Shown here: positions 34,350-45,200 of the stretch, in pieces
Layout of the letters: each line of letters begins with the position of its first letter
Numbering within the stretch: position 1 is the first letter of the stretch
Assembly: GCA_973895155.1 (NCBI GenBank)
Contig: OZ316896.1
Coordinates: forward strand, 10,602,001 to 10,666,000
Direction: 5' to 3'
Source: Marsupella aquatica
Taxonomy: Eukaryota > Marchantiophyta
Length of the DNA stretch: 64,000 nucleotides
The notes under the pieces: generated by a model
What the model was told of the DNA's origin: nothing
The model's input: only the letters and a program-made list of their open reading frames with translations
Database searches by the model: none
Position numbers and translations under genes: made by a program

Positions 34350-35376
34350 ATCCTTTGGTCATAGGCTGGACATCCCAACTCAAGGAACATAATTCATATT
34401 TGGGCCGGCCACAATGTCTTCATCGTCTTGACTTTACTCAAAGATCTTGCCATCCTCATTAAACACTATGTAATTAAGGTTTGAAAATTTCTCAATTTAA
34501 TACTTTATACCCCTTCTAGGAATAACCACTATATCACACACCTCCTGCCCCTAGCAGTAGTTGATAGTTCACAATGCCCCCAACTGCCAGAACATTATTT
34601 TAGACCATACACTCTGCCTTGTTGGTTTGTCTTAAATTTGCATACAATCCTCCTGTCCCTCAAATCCAATATTGCTTGGGCAAAAGCCGTTCTTTGGTCA
34701 TAGGCTGGACCTCCTTACTCAAGGGACATCACTAATATTTGGGCCGGCCACAATGTCTTTGCCATCTTGACATTACTCAAAGATCTTGCCGTCCTCATAA
34801 TGCACTATGTGAGCCTGTTTGAAAAGTTTGAAAAATTCTCAATTTAATACTTTATACACCTTAGTTCTAGGAATGACCACTATATCACACACCTCCCGCC
34901 CCTAGCAGTAGTTGATAGTTCACAATGCCCCAACTGCCAAAACATTAATTTAGACCATACACTATGCCTCGTTTGTTTGTCTTAAACTTACATGAAATCC
35001 TCCCGTCCCTCAAATCCAATATTGCTTAAATAAGCAAAACCCGTTCTTTGGTCATAGGTTGGACCTCCTTACTCAAGGGACATCACTAATATTTGGGTTG
35101 GCCACAATATCTTTGCCATCTTGGTTTTATTCAAAAATCTTGCCGTCCTCATAAAGCACTATGTAAGGTTTGAAACATTTGAAAATTTCTCAATTTAATA
35201 CTTATACCCCTTCTGGAATAACCACTATATCACACACCTCCTACCCCTAGTAGGAGCTGATAGTTCACAATGCCCCCAACTGCCAAAATATTATTTTAGA
35301 CCATACACTCTGCCTCATTTGTTTGTCTTAAATTTGCATGAAATCCTCTCTTCCCTCAAATCCAATATTTCCCTGA
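34350..35376. repeat. Three tandem units of about 345 bp
   Basis: Units start at CTTTGGTCATAGGCTGGA near 34354, 34693 and 35046 and contain ATATTTGGGCCGGCCACAAT, CAATTTAATACTTTATAC, CACTATATCACACACCTCC and AACTGCCAAAACATTA or variants. No ORF spans a unit. Confidence 0.85.
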
Positions 35377-36400
35377 ATCTGCATTTTGGTAACGCTCGTT
35401 CTCAAATCATTGAGTATGCATGTCTTAACCCTCCTAATGCAAGTGTCACTAAATTTGTCTAAGTAGAGGCCTTTTTGTGAGCAATAGTTGTGGAGCGCCA
35501 CCTCTGCATGCCTTAGTTAGCACCTTGGCATGGAGGTGGAGCAACTTGCTATCAGACGTTACAAGTTAGTTCTCTATAGTGATCGGGACTATTGCAATTT
35601 ATTTTGGTATTTGACAATGTACTGATGATCTTAGTTGCACAAGAGGAAATTATCAAGAAGAGCTTGTTGGGGATCACCTTCAACATACAGTAGTCGCAAG
35701 AGAATCAACCAAGCAACAAAGCTTTGAATTTGGCCTAGAAATTAAAAGTAGAGTAGAGAAGAGGAGGGCGGACAATGGGTTCGTTTGTGCATCACAAAGA
35801 CCTAGTGTAAACATCAATGATCTAAGGTAATTTTTCAAATTAAACTATTCATCCATAAGTCCTAAGTTGTTGGACCCCAAGTTTTCCATATGGAGCACCT
35901 TTGCATGAAACACCTTATTCATTTTTTAGCTGGTACTACAGCCATGCTGTCCAATACATGCAGGAAAACAAGGGCTACATAGGACAGCATTTTAATTTAC
36001 AGCATGAATGCTTTATTAAAAAGGAAAGAGCTGCCCCTCAAAAAAGGTGGATCAACCTAGAAATTTTTGAAAAGGCTGTGAACCAAACACTAAGAAGGTA
36101 AATCATAATAAAATGGCTGACATTTTGGTTACAAGGTATTTGTTGATCCATATGAGAGTTCTTAATAATATGCCCACATGTAATAAGCTAGGTGAAATGA
36201 TGAGACAACCATAGTAGATTAAGCCTTTAATTTGTACAACTTTATTTACAATGTCTACCAAATGGTAGCGCACTCCAATGGAAGATGGAAACAAATTGAT
36301 CTTCTGAAAATGGTTTGACTAGGTTGGTGGTCCCCCTCGATAACCTCTATTATTTCCTCTTGTATCTTTGTAGCAATCACATTTTTTATTTTTTCTTAGA
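35377..36400. other. No recognisable gene
   Basis: AT-rich DNA without a supportable gene. A 66-codon plus-strand frame at 35901-36101 has no known motif. Confidence 0.4.
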
Positions 36401-36407
36401 AGACACA

Positions 36408-36452
36408 TCCTCAGTGCAAGCTATGAACTAGAGTTATAGCTTGCACTGAGGA
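36408..36452. other. Perfect 17-bp hairpin
   Basis: TCCTCAGTGCAAGCTAT (36408-36424) is the exact reverse complement of ATAGCTTGCACTGAGGA (36436-36452), with an 11-nt loop. Pairing does not extend beyond the stem. It could be a small folded RNA, a MITE footprint or a palindrome from a small inverted duplication. The stem is shorter than in a usual plant microRNA precursor. Confidence 0.7.
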
Positions 36453-37299
36453 AAGTAAATTAGGCTACGTTCCAACAACAGATCAAGTAGGAGATTTCAT
36501 ACTCAAGTTAGGCCTTGATTGCTTCTGAACTTTGTCATTTTATTCCATCATAGGTTCAACAAATAATAATTCATCATCAGTTATAGCAAAAGACCCTCTA
36601 AGTATGGGTTCTTGTGTCAATGAAAGTAGTGTTAAAGGGTAGTGATGTTGTTATGGCTCAAGAGCTATCATATTGCAAAAATGGCTCTGAGATCCTCCAA
36701 AGTGAGAAGTAATGCCCTCAAGTGCATAATGTAAGAAATTATGGCTAATCAATCTACATGCAACATGCTCATCAACAACAACCTTCACCATAGTTTCTTG
36801 GTTATTCTTGTGAGCCAATTAAGAACTCATCCCATTCTGGATCCCACTAGTTACTTAAACCACAACTGCCCTTCAAAAGCTACGGGTTACCTGTAGTTAC
36901 CATTAAAAGGAGATTTTTCCTGAAATTGTGGAGCAAACTGACATGCTAGAGGAGAACAATGATTGAAATGTGAAAAAGGGGGAGGTCTTGGACACTTCCC
37001 CTTATATATAGGGGAAGTTGTGGTTTAAGAGCTCCAAGGAGATATGAGTTGAATCTTCTCATCATCGTTTCCTTATTGCAATGGTAGATTGTAGAGCGGG
37101 TTTGATCAGCATCCAAGGTCTGCAAATTCAGTTCTTCATGTTTTTCAGCTTCAAGTTTATCCCTCTTAAGTGGTACCATAGTAGGATTGGGGAAACTCTC
37201 ACTACTAGGGAGTAAAGTTACATCATCAGTTATCAATCATCTCCATCAGTTGACCAGATATCAGTTGCCATGTCATCTTAGAGAGGGCGCCAAGTTGCC

Positions 37300-37620
37300 G
37301 CGCTGGAAAAAAATGCGAATTTTTTTTTGTTTTTTAATTGTTTTTCACAATGTGTGTCCGTACCGTACGGATACCACATCTCAGGAGACCAGCCAAGATG
37401 GCCAGGTGTCTGTACAGTACGGAAACAAAATTATGTCAAATTTTTTTCCCCATTTTTTTTTGTCCATATGTCGATCTCAACGAGGTTAGCTGAGATTGAG
37501 TCAATCTTAGTTGCCAGCTTAGATGCACAGAAGTGCGAAGGCCCCATCTCAACTGCTCAGCTGAGATACAAAAATTTCAAGGCGGCAAAACTGATAACTG
37601 ATGATCCTCGCTACCCCAGT
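37300..37620. repeat. Low-complexity and palindromic patch related to 49629-49770
   Basis: Contains TCCGTACCGTACGGA, a near-palindrome, and a second AGTACGG arm at 37415-37421. The following segment, CTCAACGAGGTTAGCTGAGA, has a diverged relative near 49640 (CTTGGCGAGGCTAGCCAAGA). Both are followed by a self-complementary AGCTTA region and GATAACTGAT, so they are probably fragments of one repeat family. No gene is present. Confidence 0.4.
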
Positions 37621-39165
37621 ACGAGGTGCAAATGAATGAAATCCACTACTACTTTCATCTGCCAATTAATATCACCTTATTCACATTGTTCATTGTCTTC
37701 TATATATGAACATTAGTAGCCCAAGTAGGAGTAGAAGATGTTTTCCAAGACTCTACCCTAGGGAATCATTTGCAAGTTAGATTATTAGAATGGGATGGTA
37801 AAAAAGAAGGTTAATCTTTTAAATATAGTTGGGTTACTAATTATAACCAAAGACATGACTGTACTAAAGATATTTAATAATCTAATTTTGACAAAATTAT
37901 GAATTGGCAAGGTACTCACTTTTTTTCCAAATTTGTATAAAAAAGATGCAAAGGGTTTTTAATTTAATTGATACATTTTGTTTGTAGAATAATTGTTTGT
38001 CTCACTATTTGTGGGGGCTTTACACTAAGCGACTCCCCAAATGGACTCTTACCTCTCAAATTGGCAACTATAGAGTCTAGTTCTTAGCAAAATCTTGAGA
38101 GACTTCACCACTGGTTCATTTTGGTGAAGTCTCTACATCCAATTTGTCTACTCTCATCTCACTAAGCAATTGTAACCTTTGTCACTTATTCTTCACTGGT
38201 AATATGCAATATCCATGCCAATAAGCCTAACACAAATAACTTGTCGAGCAAGTAGGCTTACTTGCCCCTGTATTCTTTCACCAGATAAAACACAACATGT
38301 TGCAGAAATAATGCATTGATTCCATCATACCAACCAAAGAGGTACAATGTTTACAATCCTATACAATACAATGCCTAGTGAAAATCCATGTCATGTAACC
38401 ATAGTTAAATGTAATCATTGGCTATCTCCCCATTGGTCCCTGAATGTTAGGGTGGTTTTTTGGCACGTAACAATAAAGCACATTGTGTAAAAATTATCAT
38501 CCCAAAATTTACAGGTTCACATGCACATGTTTTTTGATGGGGCAGGTTTTTTTAAGTACAACACTAGTACTTGTTTTGTGTGCAAACATTGTTTTGTATG
38601 GCGGTGCAATTTTTTATTTGGTCCGCTGGTCAAAACTTTAATTTATTAGTGGTTTTGGGGCCACATACTCTTATTTTTGAGGTTTCTTTTGCATAAGTAT
38701 TTTTTTGTGCAACTTTTTTGTTGGAAAGTAAAATATTCATACATCATTGTATATTGTTAATTTTTTTTATGTGACTCTTTTATACCTTTTTTGGATTAAA
38801 AGTCACCCTCTAATTCTCCTGCATTTTTCCTTGCCATTTCACTTCTTTCATAAAAGCGATCCCCATTTCCAAAACATAATATGTGCCACATGTTTACAAT
38901 TTTTTCAAGCCAAAATCTAAAAAAACAACCTTTTATTACCCTGCATTGAACTCTATGAAATTGCTTTGTCCAACCTATTATTCATAATCCCTAAATATTC
39001 TCTCCTTTTTTAACAATGGAGAGTGATTTTTTTTTCTTTGGAACTCGTACGATTTCACAATTTAAATAAAACACAATACCCTTTATCTTACATATTTGTA
39101 ACATATGAGTGTTTTACTTAGAAAAACACTCTGCAACATTTGGTATTCCGTACTTATAGTTGTGA
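37621..39165. other. No recognisable gene
   Basis: AT-rich sequence with long T runs. I see no supportable ORF or repeat. Confidence 0.45.
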
Positions 39166-39460
39166 TGCTCAATTATATATTAGAGGAGGATCCTTTGCAC
39201 ACTACCTGAGCCTTTTGAGATACGTAATCTATGGCCAGGAGACACTGCGCACCTGTGATGCCCAATTACATTTTAGAGGAGGATCCTTGCACAGTACCTG
39301 AGCCTTTTGAGATGTTGTATTCTATTGCCATGAAATCACTGTACCTGTGATGCTCAATTATATTTTAGAGGAGGATCCTTGCACCGTACCTGAGACGTTT
39401 GAGATACCGTATAATATTGCCAGGAAGACACTATAACTGGCATGCTCAATTATATTTTAA
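39166..39460. repeat. Three tandem units of about 95 bp plus a distant partial copy
   Basis: Units contain GATGCTCAATTATATTTTAG, AGGAGGATCCTTGCAC and GTACCTGAGCCTTTTGAGAT. A partial unit reappears near 39664-39700 after an unrelated AT-rich insert of about 200 bp, suggesting the array was split by an insertion. Confidence 0.8.
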
Positions 39461-39689
39461 CTTTTAATTAGTTTGCCATTAAATATGTTTAAATTGATAA
39501 TCTTTTCATGGTTTTTACAAATTTGCACAGTTTCATATAAAGACAACAAGTTCATAAAAATAACAAAAATAAGAATACATGAAAATCATGGTAATTTTTT
39601 TAATATGATAAAAATAAATTTATAAATTAAATATTTTTAGTGACAAAGAAATTAAATTTATTATATTTTAGAGGATCCTTGAACAGTAC

Positions 39690-39995
39690 CTGAGCCCTAT
39701 CCAGATCATGGGGCAAACTGGTACCATTAAATTAGCTTTTGCTCAATATCATGGAGCATTGGCATAAGAAAGTATACCATTAAAATTAGCTTTTATCGCA
39801 AAATCATGGAGCAAACTGGTACCATTGAAGATAGCTTATCCATAGATGTAATGAAAATTAGCTATTGCTCAAGATCATGGAGCAAACTGGCGCAATTAAG
39901 GATGGTATCCCAATCATGGAGCACACTGGCAAATGATGGTATCCTTTATTGCGCCAGTTTACTCAATGATGGCGCAATCATGGAGAAAACTGGCA
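39690..39995. repeat. Degenerate array of ATCATGGAGCAAACTGG
   Basis: About seven copies of ATCATGGAGCAAACTGG or variants occur at irregular spacing of 30-60 bp, mixed with ACCATTAAA and TTAGCTTTTGCTCAA modules. No coding meaning is seen. Confidence 0.7.
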
Positions 39996-40517
39996 AATGA
40001 AAGGAAAGCCAAAATGAACTGTGGAAAGGGGGAGGGGGGGGTGATCTTGGAGACATTGACTTGTATATTCTATTGTCTACCACCCAAAAAGTCTGGTACC
40101 TCTCTTCACAAGGTGTGCATTTTTATTTCCTTTTACATTTTTAGAATCATTATTTCAATACATTTGAGTATGATTGGGATAATTTTTATTTTATAAACCA
40201 ACGGAATTCACTCTCCTCACTTTAAAGGTGTGCATTTTTATTTATTTACTTTTTTAGAATCATTGTTTCAATACATTTGAATATGATGGGATAGCTATGG
40301 AATTTATTATCAACAAACCTTTGAGTATGATGGGATAGCTTTTATTCCATAAACCAACGCAATTCACCCTCCTAGCTTTTCATAAACCAATGGAATTCAC
40401 TCATAAACTTTAGAGGTGCGTATTTTTATTTCTTTTTACTTTTTAGAATATATTTGAATATGATGGGATAGCTATGGAGTTTATTATCAATAAAACCTAG
40501 ACATGGTCTTAGAAAGG

Positions 40518-41580
40518 GCTACCGTCTTCCCCTGAACACAAGGCCCGGGCACTATATTCGAATAGTGAGCCAAGGGGCGCTCTATTTGAATATAGTGCCC
40601 AGGCGTTGTGTTCGAGTTTGAAGTCAATGTTTTCATTTTTTGGACTTGTGGCGTTGTGTTCAAAATGTGACGTTGTGTTCAAATTTAAGGTAATGTGCTT
40701 GAATTTTGGCTTTGTGAGATGCATGTAGGGTGTAAGTAGGAATGATAGGCATAGAAGTTATGTGTATTAGATTAGAGAGGAGTGTGTTCAAGTTTAGGTT
40801 TTTTGACTTCCCAACAATATTTGCTCAGGTCAAAGGATATGTAGCTAAATAATTAAACCACTGAAATTACACAAGGGGAGAAATCAAATTTCAATAGAAA
40901 ACAAAACCTGACAAACTATACATACCAAGTCTACTATTATCACTTAGTAAAACATATTCGTCCACTTTTCACAGTTGTTTGGTTTATTGTGGCCAATTTG
41001 CTTGTTTCTATTATTTAATTTTTTTTCATGCAGCCTGGAATGTTGGTGAGACTGCTTTGTTTCTATTGGAGTGCCTTGATCTTGAGGGCAATGGAAAATT
41101 GGAAATAAAGAAAGTGAATCATCAGACCTAATTATGCACTTAGGCACTATGGGTTTCTTTGACAAGATGCCGTGGCGTCAGTCAGAGGTTGATATGAAAG
41201 TCCGTTGAAAGTTCACACAACAGAAGAATATATTGATACTTCCGGATTGCTGCTTAACATTTTGGAAAGAGCACACCCTTCTCCGAGAATGAAGGATTTT
41301 GAAATTAGCTTGCATTTCTCAAAGGACGATGGATTTAGTAAGTTGAAAGTGCGGATGTGTCGGACTAATGTAAGTAACGTATTGTAGTTGCAATCCAGTT
41401 ACCTTTCTCCTATAGTCACTTGTGCATTTTCGAACACAAAGTCAATTTCGAACACAGCGCCTGGGCGCTGTGTTAATATGGCAGTGTGTTTGAGTAAAAT
41501 CGTCTTTTTTGCCTAAAGTCCCCATTTTGACCATATTCAAACAGAGGGCCCGGGCGCTGTGTTTGGGGGAAGACAGTAGC
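40518..41580. mobile_element. 1.06-kb element with long imperfect terminal inverted repeats
   Basis: The left end GCTACCGTCTTCCCCTGAAC matches the reverse complement of the right end, GCTACTGTCTTCCCCCAAAC. Similarity continues inwards through GCCCGGGC, TTTGAATAT, GCCCAGGCG and GTGTTCGA, so the termini span roughly 110 bp or more with gaps. No transposase is present. The interior includes a 60-codon plus-strand frame at 41205-41387 (SPRMKDFEISLHFSKDDGF) with no known domain, perhaps a captured exon. No clear target-site duplication was found. Best read as a non-autonomous DNA transposon or foldback element. Confidence 0.7.
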
Positions 41581-42249
41581 TATATGGCAAGTGGTGGTTT
41601 AACGCCCGGCTGAGTTTCATGCTTTGTGGCCGCTGGTGCATTGCATTTCCGTTAAATAATCCACTTTAACCTCAACTTTCAAGTCCACTTGCAGCAAAAA
41701 TTGGAAACTTCTTCTCCAAGCCCCCTGGGTTATAATCTCAAATCTTCCGTTTTGTGGACAGCTTCCAGTAGATCAAGCTGTTCACGTTTTGTAATTGATA
41801 TATGCATGACTCAAGCCACCAACCTGATCATCCACCACAGTTCTTTGGACGTTGGAAAATTGGAGATGCAAAGTAATACACTTCTCCATTTTCGCAAGTG
41901 TTTACACCAATTTGCTTTGTTAAGCAGCTTCTGTCAAACTAAAATAATTTCTCCGAGTGTGTCACCATTCTGGAACTCAATAATGGGAAGAAAAGACGCC
42001 TTATCTTTAACCGGCTGACTTCTTTATTGTATCACAATGTTACACTTCAGCTCAGACCACCAATCTCGTACATAACTACGCCAATAAGTTGCCCTTTAAG
42101 CGCATGGGATACAACACTAACGACTCTCACAGAAAAAATTGAAGGGTGACGAACTGGCCACCACCCAGTAATGTACACGAAATTCCGTACTTCACAACTT
42201 GAAGCATAGCCACTGGAGATCGACTGAGTTTTGGGGTTGTTGCAAACCC
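41581..42249. other. Helicase 3' flank, no separate gene
   Basis: This lies just downstream of the helicase stop codon. A 109-codon plus-strand frame at 41689-42018 has no recognised domain and is antisense to the likely 3' UTR, so I do not call it. Confidence 0.4.
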
Positions 42250-45200
42250 CTACCTTTTTCTTCTTTGATACTTCTTTCTTGTAGTTTTGGAGCCACCAGG
42301 TCCAGATCCACCTTTTCTCACCTTTCCCCCAGTTGTTGCTCCACTGTCTCCCACCCTCCGTCTCTTTGGCTGAGATGAAAATTCAAAAACCATTCAAAGG
42401 ACAAACATCAGTCAAATCCTCCAGAATCACATTAAGAATGTGGACTAGGTTGAAAAGCCCAGTTTGCCAAGCTATTTCGTAGAATCGTCCGTATCTCATC
42501 GTTGGCAATACTTCGAGCAATCAACCCAACGAACTCAAAGCAAATCAAGCTCCTGGACACCGAACCTACCTTAGCCGAGAAAGTCTTCAAAGGATCATCA
42601 TCACCACTCCTTTTATTCTTCCGCTTTACATAGTTTGTCTTAGATTGCCCCATGGCTGCTCTTGATATTTTCATGGCGCGACTTGCAGCCTCCGTGGTTG
42701 GATCTCGCAGATACTCAGGTACTGTTCGCAGATGAAAAGAAGGTTGCTTCTTGCTAAGTACTTTGTCATGCTTCAATAGCTCTGTACACAGATCAGACAA
42801 ATATTAGTTATACACTGCTTTGCATGTAGGGGAGAAAATTTCAAGAAATACATGCTATTGTGTGAATATTAAGAACCTCATCCCACACGCGTTGGTCAAA
42901 GGACTTTGACATTTACCAAGATCTGTGGGATTGTCCTCAAAATGAGCTTTTAGCCTGTACAGTAAAAAAAACACACATGAATTAAATTGGTTTCAGGATC
43001 AACCCCGCTCCTGCATCTTGTCATAACATTCAGAATTTCAAGAAGCAGGAGAGTGATAACGCAAGCAGCAGAGTTGAGCAACTCAAAATAACTATAGTGA
43101 TGACTTAAGTTCTAGAAAAGGAAGTAATACGATGGCCAGGAATCTGACGAACACATGAAGGTTGATCATTCAAATCCGAGGGAAACTGGACAGCACAAAA
43201 TCAATAATCGATTCTGGAGGTCTGATGTGTCCTGCTTAAACAAGAGGTTGGACCCCAACTTTTAAAAGCAAAGACTATGAGGTCCATGGAGAAGGGGCCA
43301 ACTGGTAATAAATAACAGGTATAATTGTAATCTATTTCTCTTGCAATGGATCTCTGGTAAAAGTCTTGGCTATAACATGAGTTACTCCATCTCACTACCC
43401 TGTCTAGCAGACTCTAAAGCACTCGTTGGTCTGGCCTGTTATCAATTAATTAGTGCATCTTCTGGCTTCTTGAAAGATTAATGAACTGGCCGTCAACATC
43501 CTCTGACCTTTATAAAACTTCGCCACAGCATGAAATACGAGAGGGGCAACAATCAAGTGATCTACAAAGAGTGACACCAGAAGAATCGGCACCCACCTAT
43601 CCGAATTCAAAATCTCCATGCGCAACTCCTTGGCTCGTGCCTCCCGGACGGCAATTTTGGTCACAGTTCGTGCAACATCCTACGTGACCGAAACAGAAAT
43701 AAGATTACAACGCGATCAAGTAAAAACTGTCATTTCAACAACTATTGGGGAAGAAACCGATAAAGTAACAAGGGGAACGCAAAACGAGATAGAAACAGGA
43801 TCACCTCCGCTCTGTATCGTAAAGACTCTATGGCAGCTGTTGTGAGTAATGGAAAAGGTGCTATATGTTTTGTATCCTTGCTTTCCGAAGTGCCGTCTAG
43901 AAGCTCTTCAATTCGATGCATGACATCGTCTTCTTCAGGCGATACCTGTACAGTAATCAGCCCAAACTTAGACTACGTAATGACCAATTATTTCACCGCT
44001 CTCCAAAATGATCGGAGCCAAACCCTTTCAATCATGACAAATAAAAAGGGCAGACCTTGAGGCAGACATACCAGAGAAACTGATATGCCTGAATTCCCAG
44101 CACGCCCGGTTCGTCCAATTCGATGTACGTAGCCGGCGGCTGTAAGGGGCATATTGTAATTGACAACCTGTATATCGCAATGAAAACCAGGTCAGAAAAA
44201 CACCCTAACCTTCCAATGTCATGCGCTGCAGGCTTGGAAATTTGTGGAGGTGTTTCTAAATCTACGAACAATCTTGCCATTCCTCCTGGTGGGCGGCCGA
44301 TAAACCTTTTCAGTCCTTTGCTACTTACTTTTCTTTCCATTCCTAACACGAATAACACAAATGGTCGCCAGGTCTTTGGGGTAGTTTGCTCAAGTCCACA
44401 AATCGATTCAAAGTCATGTACCCGGACTATTGCCCATGAAAATCTATGACTGTCAATGGTGTAATTTCGTACCGTTCGCACATTCTTGAAGTCGACCCCT
44501 CTAACTACACCAAATTCAGTGTCGGTTATGCGTTTCTTCAACTTCTTACTGGAAGGCTTTGCTTCTGCAGTCTCATCACCGTCCACTGTTGCCTTGTCGT
44601 CATCATTTCTGTGCATCGTTGACTTTCCATCATCCGTTGCTATTAGATAGTCAAAGAGCCCCACATTGAACTCCTGAAAACCAATGATAGAATGTCAGCT
44701 GCTAGAACTACCTAATCCTTGGTTCAAAATCAGCTGTGGATACTGATCGCGAACAGAAAAGAAATAAATGTTTGAGATTACAAATGTCACCCTCCCGACG
44801 TCGCCCTATCCGATGCACATACCTGCAGTATGTGCTGACGGGAGTTTTGCGGAAGCTCACCGTTCAGAACAGCTGACTTTATGCCAAACTGCGAGAAGAA
44901 GCACCACATATTCAGTAAACAGAAAATAACTGTAAAAATTCTGGCAGTAAGCCATCCTTTAGAGACATTTCCCATACAATTTTGGCTGAATGGTACTGGA
45001 TACCTATACGTCCAGTGAGAGAGAGAGCCTAACATTTCTTGCGCGCTATTCATCAATTCAAGTAACCTAGCTCCATATGACGCAGCACAAAGACGAACTA
45101 CTGAAAGCGAAAAGGGACTTTGTACCATACCTGTTCAAGAAATAATTTGAGTCGAAAGCCCATATCTACTGTGTTGACGAAAATGAGACCCTTCTTTTGA

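Noticed and set aside
36408-36452. Calling the hairpin a microRNA precursor
   Set aside because: A 17-bp stem is shorter than the 20-plus paired bases needed for a plant miRNA/miRNA* duplex, and pairing does not continue outward.
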